Counted from the stretch's first letter, positions 17,175 through 26,041 are shown. The stretch is 43,317 nucleotides of DNA from JAVBSC01 sp031547305 (GCA_031547305.1 JAVBSC010000063.1:1-43317); one strand, 5' to 3'. Made by a program: numbers and translations. Notes: generated by a model from the sequence alone, not told the origin.

Positions 17175-18920
17175 TTACCACAACTGGCTCTTGAAACCCA
17201 TGAGGGGCATGACGTAGTGGGTCCAGGGGATTAGCAGAACCCAGATGATTATCAGTTGGGTCATGCCGTACTTGAAGGACTCCCAGGTGGAGTACTGGTC
17301 AGTCAGGTAGCTGATGTTCGCGGGCTTGGAGTTGAAGTACAGCACGTAGACCTGGTTGATCATGAAGCCCATGGGCAGGGCGAAGCCGATGATGTCCCAG
17401 TTGAACTGCCGGGCTATGCTGATGATGATCGGGAACATGATGATGGTTCGGGCGGTTTTGCTTTCGCTCACAAGGGTGGTGATGCCGAACACCGCGCTCA
17501 TCACGGCGAAGACCAGCAGTTTGCCGCCGCTGTCCGGGTGGATGTTCCAGTTGTCGAACGCCCGGTGCACGAACAGGCCGACTATGTCGGTTTCGTCCAT
17601 AAGGCCGCCCAGCACGTAAGCGCCGAAGCTGAACATGAGCATGTGCCAGGGAATGTCCGCGTCGTTCCACTTCATCACGCCTATGCGCGGCAGTTTGGAA
17701 AAAGCGGGCATAAGGGCCGCGCAGGCGCCCATGACGGCCACGACTTCCGCGCGGATGCCGTGCACCATGTCCGTGGCCCACAGAGCCAGCACGATCAGGA
17801 AGATGATCGCGGCGCGGATTTCCGCCGTGGAAATCTTGCCCAGGGCTTCAAATTCCTTACGCAGGCGTTCCAGGCCGCCGGCAATCTTGGGAATGGCGTC
17901 TTCCTTTTTTATGGGGAAGATCAGGCGGGTGCCGGTCCACCAGGCTATGCCGCACTGGATGACCGCCAGGGGGAACAGGGCGATGAACCAGTCGCCGTAG
18001 TAGACCTTGGCTCCGGCGTTTTCCAGGGCGTTGGCCGCCCAAAGGTTGGCGGCCGAGCCGGTGATGAAGGCGCTGGCGGAGACGTTGTTGGCCAACAGGT
18101 TCAAAAGCACCATGTTGCGGCCCACGCCGTTGCGGTTTTCGCCGCCCGTGGCGCCGTAAATGGCGGAAATGACCATGAACAGGGGCAGGAGCAGGGCGGT
18201 CTTGGCGGAAGTGGCGCTGATGAAGGCCCCCAGAATCAGGTTAAGGATGATGAAGGCCCAGAACACCAGAGACAGTTTGTGCCCCATGCGCAAGACCAGA
18301 TACAGGCACAAGCGTTTGGCCAGGCCGGTGACCACCAGGCCGCTGGCCATGATAAAACTGGCGATGTTCAGGATCATCACCGGCTCGCCCATCATGGCGA
18401 AGGCCGGACGCATCTTCATGACCCCGGTCAGGATGGCCGCGCAAATGACGATCATGGATGTCAGATAGTTTGGTATGGCTTCCGAGAGCCAGAGGATCAG
18501 CGACGCCACAAAAATACCCAGGGCCGTGTAGCAGTAGGACAACGGCAGCAGTTTCTTGGCCGGCTTTGGGGCCGGGGCGGGTTTGGCTTCCGCCGGTTTG
18601 GCCGCGCCTTCGGCCGGCTTTACCGTGGCGTCCGGAGCTTTGGCGGCCGCATCAGAGGGTTTAGCGGCAGGCGCCGGCTTGGGGGCTTTGTACTCCTCTT
18701 CCGCCTTGGCCTTGGCCAGAATGGACTCGCGCTCCTCAAAGGCGGTTATGGGGCCGCACCACTGCATGTGGAAAAACAGGAAAAAGAAAATCGCCAGCGG
18801 CACGCCTATCAGCTTGAAGCGGTTCATCCAAACGCCGGCTTTGATGTCCTTGAATTTCTCCAGGGAATAATTGCGCATGTCCAGGGGATCGAAGGGAGCG
18901 GTTGTGGCAGTTCCGGACAT
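17175..18920 (-). CDS. SLC13/DASS-type anion transporter with an Ala/Pro/Lys-rich linker
   Basis: 581 residues with about twelve hydrophobic segments. The family is shown by the repeated-half motifs ISATSAKTALLLPL and ITTLVSESKTARTIIMFP, the Ser-x-Thr type substrate/Na+ sites, and the NNVSASAFITGSAANLW region. DASS members carry di- and tricarboxylates, sulfate or phosphate with sodium. Between the first membrane helix (about 35-52) and the second is a low-complexity segment (78-122) rich in AKP and KPA repeats, not usual for the family. The start ATG at 18920 has GGAGG upstream. It lies downstream of two CYTH-type genes on the same strand and a divergent LysR. The substrate is not readable from sequence. 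Confidence 0.85.
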   Translation of the reverse strand: MSGTATTAPFDPLDMRNYSLEKFKDIKAGVWMNRFKLIGVPLAIFFFLFFHMQWCGPITAFEERESILAKAKAEEEYKAPKPAPAAKPSDAAAKAPDATVKPAEGAAKPAEAKPAPAPKPAKKLLPLSYCYTALGIFVASLILWLSEAIPNYLTSMIVICAAILTGVMKMRPAFAMMGEPVMILNIASFIMASGLVVTGLAKRLCLYLVLRMGHKLSLVFWAFIILNLILGAFISATSAKTALLLPLFMVISAIYGATGGENRNGVGRNMVLLNLLANNVSASAFITGSAANLWAANALENAGAKVYYGDWFIALFPLAVIQCGIAWWTGTRLIFPIKKEDAIPKIAGGLERLRKEFEALGKISTAEIRAAIIFLIVLALWATDMVHGIRAEVVAVMGACAALMPAFSKLPRIGVMKWNDADIPWHMLMFSFGAYVLGGLMDETDIVGLFVHRAFDNWNIHPDSGGKLLVFAVMSAVFGITTLVSESKTARTIIMFPIIISIARQFNWDIIGFALPMGFMINQVYVLYFNSKPANISYLTDQYSTWESFKYGMTQLIIIWVLLIPWTHYVMPLMGFKSQLW

Positions 18921-19009
18921 TGTAAACCTCCTTGTTAAATCTCGCGGTTCGGGCGCGCGTTCCGGCCCCGGCAAGGCCTTAGCCGGGGCCGGAACGTCCC
19001 GGTCCCCTT

Positions 19010-19645
19010 TTACATGCCCAATACTTTCTTGGCCGCTTTCAGATAGTTGACGTTAGGCAGGCCGGTCAGGCCCAGCGCCTCAATGGCCTTTTTCATGACG
19101 GCGTAATCTTCGCTTTCGCAGCAGGCGGATTCCACCATGGCCCCGTTGAACCAGACCTTGGCGTATTCGCAGATTATGCCTTCCACCATGAAGCCGTAGC
19201 GCATTTTTTCCACGGCCACGGCGGCCATATCCGGATGCTTGCGGGCCATCTCGATGAATTCTTCAATGGTGTAAGTGTCTTTTTTCAGGTCCATCTTCAC
19301 TTTAAGGTTGTCCAGAATGATGGCCAGATCGTCTTTTTTTACCGGGAACTGGAATTTGCCGCGCGGTTGGAATATTTCATAGCCGTCCGGGGTCTCGCCG
19401 GTCTTGGTCTTGATGTCCAGCAGGCCGTCGCGCACCTTCACGTTGGCCTCATTGGTGTTGGCGGAAAGAAAATAGGTTTCCGCGGGCATTTTGCGGGCCG
19501 CGTGCAGCACGGCTTTGGCGCTCCACATTTTTTCCTGGACTTTGTCGATGATATCCTGACCGAACACGCGGAATTCCGCGCGCGGGATAATTTTGGCGGC
19601 GTCGGCGGCGGAGGTGGCTACGTTTTTAGCTAAATTATCGGCCAT
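19010..19645 (-). CDS. Divergent CYTH-like protein (tentative)
   Basis: 211 residues, soluble and without a signal peptide. It is not clearly recognised, but the order of its segments mirrors the neighbouring CYTH protein: AEFRVFG near the start, NVKVRDGLLDIKT resembling the VRIRxxxxxLTIK strands, and a late stretch YAKVWFNGAMVESACCESED resembling the WEVDxFxG...AEVELESE strands. The N-terminal ExExK ligand motif is lost and CC follows VESA, so it may bind a different ligand or none. The ATG has AAGGAG upstream and the gene begins 14 bases after the CYTH gene, so it is in one operon with it and the SLC13 transporter. The homology claim is inference from pattern only. Confidence 0.5.
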   Translation of the reverse strand: MADNLAKNVATSAADAAKIIPRAEFRVFGQDIIDKVQEKMWSAKAVLHAARKMPAETYFLSANTNEANVKVRDGLLDIKTKTGETPDGYEIFQPRGKFQFPVKKDDLAIILDNLKVKMDLKKDTYTIEEFIEMARKHPDMAAVAVEKMRYGFMVEGIICEYAKVWFNGAMVESACCESEDYAVMKKAIEALGLTGLPNVNYLKAAKKVLGM

Positions 19646-19659
19646 GGTGGTTCTCCTTC

Positions 19660-20130
19660 CTATTTTTTCCAGGTGGTGTAGGGGTTTTTAACAAGATTGG
19701 AGTTGAAGTACTTGGGATCGCCGGTCACTTCCGCGCCCACCCAGGAGGGCTTTTCAAACTTCTGGTCTTCGCTCTCCAGTTCCACTTCCGCCACCACCAG
19801 GCCGGCGTTCACGCCCAGGAACTCGTCCACTTCCCAGGTAAATCCGCCATAGGGGATTTTGTAGCGGTTTTTTTCCACAATGGGTTTTTCCGCCAGGTTG
19901 TCCAGCATGGCCGAGCAGTCCGCATGCGGAATTTCATACTCGTATTCCGCGCGGGTGGCGCCCACGGTAATGCCCTTTATAGTCAGAAAAGCTTTGTCGT
20001 TGATGGTCCGGATGCGCACGGTGCGCTCTTTGGCGCTGTTCAGGTAGCCCTGGCGGTAATGCGTGCCTTTGGCCAGTTTTTTCCATTCTTCGCCGACCAG
20101 CAGAAACTTGCGTTCGATTTCCTTGCCCAT
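19660..20130 (-). CDS. CYTH-domain protein
   Basis: 156 residues, the full length of a stand-alone CYTH domain, a beta-tunnel fold that binds or hydrolyses triphosphate-bearing organic or inorganic phosphates (thiamine triphosphatase, tripolyphosphatase, adenylate cyclase IV). The hallmark ExExK is seen as EIERK (residues 4-8); basic and acidic pairs follow in TVRIRTIND, FLTIKG, EYEYEIP, KNRYKIPY, WEVDEFLG and AEVELESE. The start is the ATG at 20128-20130 with GGAGG upstream; the longer frame reaching 20235 lacks a ribosome site. It is the first gene of the CYTH / CYTH-like / SLC13 unit, divergent from the LysR gene. Most bacterial CYTH proteins are polyphosphate-type hydrolases; the actual substrate here is unknown. 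Confidence 0.9.
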   Translation of the reverse strand: MGKEIERKFLLVGEEWKKLAKGTHYRQGYLNSAKERTVRIRTINDKAFLTIKGITVGATRAEYEYEIPHADCSAMLDNLAEKPIVEKNRYKIPYGGFTWEVDEFLGVNAGLVVAEVELESEDQKFEKPSWVGAEVTGDPKYFNSNLVKNPYTTWKK

Positions 20131-20163
20131 GTCATCCTCCGGATTTGGTTTTTTTAAGTATTC

Positions 20164-20176
20164 TTTACACTGTAAA
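20164..20176. promoter_or_regulatory. Palindromic operator candidate in the LysR/CYTH intergenic region
   Basis: TTTACA-C-TGTAAA, a perfect 6+1+6 palindrome about 34 bases upstream of the CYTH start and 108 bases upstream of the LysR start. The AT-rich stretch 20232-20276 (AAATCTATTGTATAAG and neighbours) probably holds the promoters. LysR-type sites usually have a T-N11-A core; this palindrome does not clearly match it, so a different regulator is possible. Confidence 0.4.
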
Positions 20177-20284
20177 AAAAGCCGCTGATTTTCATGATTC
20201 CTGTCTAGCAAGGTTTTATCATCAGAGGAAATCATATTATAAAATCTATTGTATAAGTATTTTTTATATTATAGACTGCAAGCC

Positions 20285-21223
20285 ATGAATATTGAGCAGC
20301 TAAAAGCCTTTCACCGGGTGGCGCAGTTGGGCGGATTCACCCAGGCGGCCCAGGATCTTTTTCTCACTCAGCCGGCGGTGAGCATGCAGGTGCGGGCCCT
20401 GGAGCATTCCCTGGGCGTGAGCCTGTTTGACCGCTCCCGCCGCAAAGTGCGCCTGACCGAAGAAGGCGAGGCTTTGTTCGCCTATGCCAAACGCATTTTC
20501 GATTTATTTGATGAGGTTTCCGGCATTTTTCAGGATCTGCACGAGCTGCAATCCGGCCGGCTGGTGCTTGGGGCCACGGCTGTTATGGGCACTTACCTTC
20601 TGACCAGCCGCATCAGCGACTTCAGCCGTTATTTCCCGCGCGTTTCGTTTTCCGTGCTTATGGGCAATTCCGGGCACGTGGCGGATTTGGTTCAGGAAGG
20701 CGAAGTGGAGCTTGGCTTTGGCGGCAAATCCACGGCCCATCCTCACCTTGTGCAACTGCTCATGCACCGTGAGCCGTTTACTGTGGTAGTTGCGCCAGGC
20801 TCGCCCCTGGCAGGCCGGAAGGCCCCTGTTTCAGTGGATGAATTCCTGCGCACGCCAATGGTTACACGGGAAAAAGGCGCCAGGGGCAGAGACAAGGTGC
20901 ATTCCTGGCTCCGGCGGCATAACTGGGACGATTCCGCCATTATCACCCTGTCCAACCTGGAGGCCACCAAGCGGTTGGTGGCCGAAGGCTACGGCACAAC
21001 GGCTCTGCCGCACCTGGCTGTGGCTAAGGAATTGGAGTTGGGCACCCTGGTTCCGGTACAGGTGGAAGGTTTTGATCTTTTTATTGAATACTACTTGCTT
21101 TACCTGCCGGGCAAACGTTTTTCCAAAGCAGCCAGAGCTTTTTTGGCCCTGCTGCGCGATCGCGGCACAGCCCTGCCGGGTGAACTCTGCCTGCCTGACG
21201 CGCCGTTTAATCGCGGAAAGTGA
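20285..21223 (+). CDS. LysR-type transcriptional regulator
   Basis: 312 residues: an N-terminal winged helix-turn-helix (about 1-60, MNIEQLKAFHRVAQLGGFTQ and LFLTQPAVSMQVRALE), a helical linker, and a periplasmic-binding-like effector domain (about 90-300). The start is the ATG at 20285 (MNIEQ); an upstream extension to 20249 is unlikely. It is divergent from the CYTH / CYTH-like / SLC13 unit, the classical arrangement in which a LysR protein controls its neighbour and itself. The inducer is unknown; an anion or phosphate ester carried by the SLC13 protein would be a reasonable guess. Confidence 0.92.
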   Translation: MNIEQLKAFHRVAQLGGFTQAAQDLFLTQPAVSMQVRALEHSLGVSLFDRSRRKVRLTEEGEALFAYAKRIFDLFDEVSGIFQDLHELQSGRLVLGATAVMGTYLLTSRISDFSRYFPRVSFSVLMGNSGHVADLVQEGEVELGFGGKSTAHPHLVQLLMHREPFTVVVAPGSPLAGRKAPVSVDEFLRTPMVTREKGARGRDKVHSWLRRHNWDDSAIITLSNLEATKRLVAEGYGTTALPHLAVAKELELGTLVPVQVEGFDLFIEYYLLYLPGKRFSKAARAFLALLRDRGTALPGELCLPDAPFNRGK

Positions 21224-21255
21224 ATTTTGGGCGGTGGGATGCCCAGCGGGCGGGT

Positions 21256-21275
21256 TTTGGGGCGGCAGCCCCAAA
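21256..21275 (+). terminator. Candidate terminator after LysR gene
   Basis: TTTGGGGC-GGCA-GCCCCAAA, a perfect 8-base stem with a 4-base loop, 33 bases after the LysR stop. The following TATTC is not a strong T-tract, so efficiency is uncertain. Confidence 0.45.
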
Positions 21276-21364
21276 TATTCATGCTCTGGACGGAAGGCCG
21301 GCTCTGCTGTATTTATGCTCAGGCGGTCTGTTTTTGTGGCCGCGTAAAATAAAAGGAGTTTCCT

Positions 21365-22510
21365 GTGAGTGCTGCCGACGCCCGGCCCCAAGCGGATCTT
21401 TCGTTGCTGCGGGATGAATTTGTCGCCTTGACCTCCCGCCTGATCAGCATAAAAAGCACGGCGGACCGGCCGGATGAATTGAATCGCTGTGCGGATGTGA
21501 TCTGTGACTGGCTAAGGGAGCATTCCATCCATTTCCAGCGGCTCTCCAACGATGGATTGCCGTCCATTCTCGTGGGCAATAAACAGGCGGACGCCAAGGT
21601 GCTCTTGCTGGCCCATTTTGACGTGGTGGATGCGGCGGCGGATTTGTTCAGACCGGAAGTTCAGGGCAATATTCTGCGCGGCCGGGGCAGTATAGACGAC
21701 AAATACGCGGTGGCCCTGGGCCTGCTGCTCTTCCGCGAGCACCTCGCGGAATTGCGCCGGGCGGGGAAGGGGCAGGAGGCTTTGCCCTTCATGCTGTTGT
21801 TCACCGGCGACGAGGAAACGGGCGGGACGCGGGGCGCGGGATTCGCGGTCAATCAGATCTTGCCGCGGTTCTGCATAGCTCTGGACGGCGGCAGTCCGAC
21901 GGAAATCATTACCAGACAAAAGGGCGTGTTGCGCCTGCGGCTCACGGCCGGGGGCAGGAGCGCCCACGGAGCGCGGCCCTGGCTGGGGGAGAACGCGGCC
22001 GTTCGTCTTATTCGCGATTGTCTGACCGTGGAAAAAATATTCGCGGATCTGGTCCCGGAAGACGCGGCTCCGGCTTCGTCCCATTGGCATCCAACCTGCA
22101 ACCTGGGCCTGCTCCGGGCCGGGCGGGTGATCAACCAGGTGCCGGACGAGGCCGTGGCGGACTTTGATATTCGATTTACCGAGGACGATTCGGCTGACGG
22201 CCTGGCGGAAGCGGTGCGCCTGGCTGTGGGCAGCCAGGTGGAAGTGAGAGCGCTTATTCCGCCCCTGCGCGGCCTGGATTCCCCGTTGCTGCCCCGCCTG
22301 CTGGTCCACGCGCCGGCCGCGGCCACCGGCCGGGGCCACGGAGCCAGCGACGCCCAGTTTTTTTCCGAGCGCGGCATACCCTGCGTGGTTTGGGGCGCGG
22401 AAGGCGACAACTCCCAGCACGGGCCGGACGAGCACCTGCTGATAGACAGCGCCCTGCAAATTTACCGGCACCTGGATGCTTTTTTGCGCTCCGTACGGGA
22501 TAGTGAATAA
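21365..22510 (+). CDS. M20-family metallopeptidase (ArgE/DapE/ACY1/CPG2-like)
   Basis: 381 residues. Zinc-ligand motifs are LLLAHFDVVDA (His and catalytic Asp), GRGSIDDKYAVALGLL (bridging Asp) and FTGDEETGGTRG (catalytic Glu-Glu); a late HGPDEHLLI supplies the last histidine. Members cleave amide bonds of acyl-amino acids or short peptides. The start is GTG at 21365 with AAGGAG upstream. The ABC ATPase gene follows 1 base after its stop and recD2 overlaps that one, so the three form one transcript. The pairing with an oligopeptide-type ATPase suggests dipeptide or acyl-amino-acid use, but this is inference. Confidence 0.88.
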   Translation: MSAADARPQADLSLLRDEFVALTSRLISIKSTADRPDELNRCADVICDWLREHSIHFQRLSNDGLPSILVGNKQADAKVLLLAHFDVVDAAADLFRPEVQGNILRGRGSIDDKYAVALGLLLFREHLAELRRAGKGQEALPFMLLFTGDEETGGTRGAGFAVNQILPRFCIALDGGSPTEIITRQKGVLRLRLTAGGRSAHGARPWLGENAAVRLIRDCLTVEKIFADLVPEDAAPASSHWHPTCNLGLLRAGRVINQVPDEAVADFDIRFTEDDSADGLAEAVRLAVGSQVEVRALIPPLRGLDSPLLPRLLVHAPAAATGRGHGASDAQFFSERGIPCVVWGAEGDNSQHGPDEHLLIDSALQIYRHLDAFLRSVRDSE

Positions 22511-22511
22511 T

Positions 22512-23531
22512 ATGCTCCTGCAAGTGGAAAAACTCAGCGTGGCCTTTGATGCGGAGGCCGGCCCGGCCCTGGCCGTTGACGGGGTGAGTTTTTTCCTGGA
22601 GACGGGGCAGACCCTTTGCCTGGTGGGGGAGTCCGGTTGCGGCAAGAGCGTGACGGCCCTGGCCCTGCTGCGCCTTTTGCCGGAACCTCCGGCCCGTATC
22701 GCCGGGGGCAGGGTGCTTTTTGACGGCCGGGACTTGGCGTCCCTGTCCGAAGACGAAATGCGGGCCGTGCGCGGCCGCCAGATTGGGATGGTTTTTCAGG
22801 AACCCATGACTTCGTTGAATCCGGTATTCAAGGTCGGGGAGCAGATTGCGGAATCGTTGCGCCTGCACCTTAAGCTTTCTCGCGCCGATGCGGCGGAAAA
22901 GGCCGTGGATTTGCTGCGCGAGGTGGGCATAGCGGACCCCCGGGCCAGGGCCGGTGATTTTCCGCATCAGCTCAGCGGCGGGATGCGCCAGCGGGTGATG
23001 ATCGCCATGGCTTTGGCCTGTCAGCCAAAACTTCTGATCGCGGACGAGCCCACCACAGCCCTGGACGTAAGCGTGCAGGGGCAGATTCTACGCCTGATGC
23101 GGGATTTGACCAAATCCAGAGGAAGCGCTCTTTTGCTGATCACCCATGATCTGGGCGTGGTGGCCCAGGCCGCGGATCAGGTGGCGGTCATGTATTCCGG
23201 CAAGATTGTGGAAAACGCCCCGGTCCGGGAGTTGTTCAACAATCCGGCCCACCCCTATACTCAGGGTTTGATGCGGGCCAGGCCCAGGCTGGGACCGGCG
23301 CGTTGCGCGGACTCGGGACAAGAGACGTGCGCGCCGGCCCGCGAAGCCAGGCTGTACGCCATACCGGGCACCGTGCCCGGCCCTTTGGAGCGCCCCCTGG
23401 GGTGCGCTTTTCAGGCCCGTTGCCCGAAAGTGTTTGATCTCTGCCGTAGGGAAATGCCGCCGTTGATTCCGGTGGGAGCGGACCATGCGAGCCGCTGCTG
23501 GCTTAACGACGGCCGGCTGGAGCAGGCATGA
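22512..23531 (+). CDS. Oligopeptide/dipeptide ABC transporter ATP-binding protein (OppD/DppD type)
   Basis: 339 residues. Walker A is GESGCGKS, Q-loop VFQEPMTSLNP, signature QLSGGMRQRVMIAMAL, Walker B LLIADEPTTALD, switch histidine in LLITHDLG. The C-terminal region carries the oligopeptide-type extension with cysteines (CAFQARCPKVFDLC and a final CW). The start is the ATG at 22512 right after the M20 stop; a frame beginning at 22476 lies inside the M20 gene. No permease, binding protein or OppF partner lies in the window, so it is either an orphan or serves components encoded elsewhere. Confidence 0.93.
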   Translation: MLLQVEKLSVAFDAEAGPALAVDGVSFFLETGQTLCLVGESGCGKSVTALALLRLLPEPPARIAGGRVLFDGRDLASLSEDEMRAVRGRQIGMVFQEPMTSLNPVFKVGEQIAESLRLHLKLSRADAAEKAVDLLREVGIADPRARAGDFPHQLSGGMRQRVMIAMALACQPKLLIADEPTTALDVSVQGQILRLMRDLTKSRGSALLLITHDLGVVAQAADQVAVMYSGKIVENAPVRELFNNPAHPYTQGLMRARPRLGPARCADSGQETCAPAREARLYAIPGTVPGPLERPLGCAFQARCPKVFDLCRREMPPLIPVGADHASRCWLNDGRLEQA

Positions 23532-25726
23532 GCGGCGAACAGCTTTTGTCCGCGCAGCCGCGGGTGGAAATCAGCGGCACGCTGGATAAAATTCTATTTT
23601 GCAACCCGGAAAACGGCTACACCGTGCTGCGCCTGAAACCGCACAACAAGGCGGATTTTATCACCGCCGTGGGCATTTTGCCGCCATTGCAGCCCGGCGG
23701 TGGCGTGAAGCTGTGCGGGGACTGGGTGAACCACCCGCGCTTCGGCCGGCAGTTGCAGGTGCAGAGCTGCGAAAACCTTCTGCCGGCCACGGCCGAGGGC
23801 ATCATCCACTATTTGGGCTCCGGCATGATCAAGGGCGTGCGCGGCGGGCTGGCCCGGCGCATCGTCAGCCGGTTCAAGGAAGACACTTTCCGGGTGCTGG
23901 ACGAGGAACCGGATCGTCTTCTGGAGGTTTCCGGCCTTGGCGTAAAGGTTGTTGATTCGATCAAAACGGCCTGGGACGAGCACAAAAGCATCCGGGACCT
24001 GATCATGTTCCTGCAGCCGCACGGCATATCCACGGCTTACGCCGTGCGCATCTTCCGGCATTACGGCGGGGATTCTTTGAGCATCGTCCGGGAAAACCCC
24101 TACCGCCTGGCCATGGACATTCACGGCATAGGTTTTTTGAGCGCGGACGAGGCCGCCCGCAAGCTGGGCTTTGAACGGGACAGCCCCCTGCGCGCCCAGG
24201 CCGGCATTTTGTACATGCTGAAGCGCACCAACGATGACGGGCATGTTTACTACCCCCTGCCTGATCTGGTGGAGCTGACTTCGCAGGAGTTGGACATAGA
24301 CCCGTCCCTGGCGGAAGAGGCGGTCTTTGTTTTGCAGGCGGACGGCAGGGTGGTGGTGGAGGAACTGGCCGACCAGGACGGGCTGGAACACCAGGCCGTC
24401 TATCTGAGCCTGTACCACCATTACGAGTCAAAAATTTCCTTTTACCTGCAGCGGCTCTTGCGATCGCCAAAAACCGTGCGGTTTGAGGCTCCGGAATCCG
24501 CCCTGGCCGAAGGCTTGGCCAAAAGCCCTCTGGAGCTGGCCGGCGAGCAGGTTGAGGCTGTGGAAGCCTCGCTCACTGGCAAGGTGCTGGTGGTCACCGG
24601 CGGACCGGGCACCGGCAAAACCACGGTCATCAACACGATCATCAAGGTGTTCCAGACGCGTAAGGCGAAGATTCTTCTGGCCGCGCCCACGGGCCGGGCG
24701 GCCAAGCGCATGAGCGAAACCAGCGGCCTGGAATCCAAGACCATCCACCGGCTTCTGGAATACAGCCCGGCCGAGGACGGCTTCGCCCGGAACGAGGACA
24801 ACCCCCTGGCCTGCGGCCTGCTGGTGGTGGACGAAGCCTCCATGATGGACACCATGCTCATGTACCACCTGCTCAAGGCCGTGCCCCTGGGCGCCACGCT
24901 GATCTTGGTGGGCGACGTGAACCAACTGCCCTCGGTGGGGCCGGGCAACGTGCTCCGGGATGTGATCGCCTCCGGCGTGGTCCCGGTGGTTGAACTGGTG
25001 GAAATTTTCCGCCAGGCCGCGGAGAGCGAAATCATCATCAACGCGCACCGCATCAACCACGGCGAGATGCCGGAAACCGGCCAGAAGGAAGGCTTGTCCG
25101 ACTTTTACTTCATCCGGCAGGAAGACCCCGACAAGGCCGCGGACTTGATTGTGGACCTGGTGAAAAACCATATTCCAAGGCGTTTCAGGCTGCACCCGGT
25201 GGACGACATTCAGGTGCTCACGCCCATGCACAAGGGATCAGCCGGGGCCCAGGCCCTGAACGCCAAGCTCCAGGCCGCCCTGAATGGGCAGACGCTTAAG
25301 CTCCAGCGTGGGGACAGGGCCTTTCGCCTGGACGACAAGGTCATGCAGATTCGCAACAACTATGAAAAAGACGTTTTTAACGGCGACATCGGCCGGATCT
25401 GCCATGTGAATTCGGAAGACCGCGAACTTACCGTGCGCTTTGAAGACAAGAACGTGATCTATTCCAGCGAGGAACTGGACGAGATTGTGCCGGCCTACGC
25501 CATTTCCATTCACAAATCCCAGGGCTCGGAGTACCCGGCCGTGGTCCTGCCCATCCTCACCCAGCACTACGTGCTGCTCCAGCGCAATCTGCTGTACACG
25601 GCCGTAACGCGCGGCAAAAAGCTGGTCATCATTGTGGGCTCGCCGCGCGCCCTGGCCATGGCGGTCAAAAACAACCAGATGCGCCGGCGGCATACCTGGC
25701 TGGCCCAGCGGCTGGGAGGGATATAG
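23528..25726 (+). CDS. recD2: RecD2-type ATP-dependent DNA helicase
   Basis: 732 residues, the size of RecD2 (RecD-like SF1B 5'-3' helicases not bound to RecBC). Order: an N-terminal OB-like region, a helix-hairpin-helix region (about 90-210), Walker A VVTGGPGTGKTT, an arginine and LLAAPTGRAAKRMSE motif Ia, Walker B LLVVDEASMMDT, motif III LVGDVNQLPSVGPG, and a C-terminal motif V/VI region with AISIHKSQGSEYPAV and LLYTAVTRGKK. The start ATG overlaps the preceding stop (ATGA). It acts in DNA repair and replication-fork maintenance. The link to the upstream peptidase and ATPase is probably only transcriptional. Confidence 0.95.
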   Translation: MSGEQLLSAQPRVEISGTLDKILFCNPENGYTVLRLKPHNKADFITAVGILPPLQPGGGVKLCGDWVNHPRFGRQLQVQSCENLLPATAEGIIHYLGSGMIKGVRGGLARRIVSRFKEDTFRVLDEEPDRLLEVSGLGVKVVDSIKTAWDEHKSIRDLIMFLQPHGISTAYAVRIFRHYGGDSLSIVRENPYRLAMDIHGIGFLSADEAARKLGFERDSPLRAQAGILYMLKRTNDDGHVYYPLPDLVELTSQELDIDPSLAEEAVFVLQADGRVVVEELADQDGLEHQAVYLSLYHHYESKISFYLQRLLRSPKTVRFEAPESALAEGLAKSPLELAGEQVEAVEASLTGKVLVVTGGPGTGKTTVINTIIKVFQTRKAKILLAAPTGRAAKRMSETSGLESKTIHRLLEYSPAEDGFARNEDNPLACGLLVVDEASMMDTMLMYHLLKAVPLGATLILVGDVNQLPSVGPGNVLRDVIASGVVPVVELVEIFRQAAESEIIINAHRINHGEMPETGQKEGLSDFYFIRQEDPDKAADLIVDLVKNHIPRRFRLHPVDDIQVLTPMHKGSAGAQALNAKLQAALNGQTLKLQRGDRAFRLDDKVMQIRNNYEKDVFNGDIGRICHVNSEDRELTVRFEDKNVIYSSEELDEIVPAYAISIHKSQGSEYPAVVLPILTQHYVLLQRNLLYTAVTRGKKLVIIVGSPRALAMAVKNNQMRRRHTWLAQRLGGI

Positions 25727-25967
25727 GGCAAATAAATATTGAAAATGTTTGTTTGCCGTGAGGCTGTTGATAAAGTCTTTTTTGGCAACAGCCCGCCGCG
25801 CGGGTGTAGGCGGCATTCATCGCCGCGTGAGGCGCCGGAGCGGGCGCCTTAAAGTGAAAATGGTCCAGAACCGGAATATTTGAGAGAAAAACTCCACTTT
25901 ACTCCGCCGGGGCGATCGCCCCGGACTTTTATCCGCCGGCTGTTTCTGTTTTTCAGAAATGGCCGGC
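25727..25967 (+). repeat. Cluster of inverted repeats downstream of recD2
   Basis: Five hairpins in a row. GGCAAATAAA.../TTTGTTTGCC is at 25727-25757, GGCTGTTG/CAACAGCC at 25762-25793, and AGGCGCC/GGCGCCT at 25830-25849. CCGGGGCGATCGCCCCGG at 25907-25924 is an 18-base perfect palindrome followed by ACTTTTAT, the best terminator candidate. GCCGGCTGTTTCTG/CAGAAATGGCCGGC at 25935-25967 has a TTTTT loop. The density is unusual; terminators for recD2, transcript processing signals or a repeat cluster are possible. Confidence 0.55.
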
Positions 25968-26041
25968 TTGGGCGTTTTGGGGGCATTTTCCAGTTATTTT
26001 TCCTTAACCAGGCAACAGACAAAGAATTTTACCGTTGTCGT

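Noticed and set aside
17256..18938. A 560-codon plus-strand frame opposite the SLC13 transporter
   Set aside because: It is antisense to a clear membrane transporter, is rich in His/Gln/Gly as expected for such shadows, and has no recognised motif.
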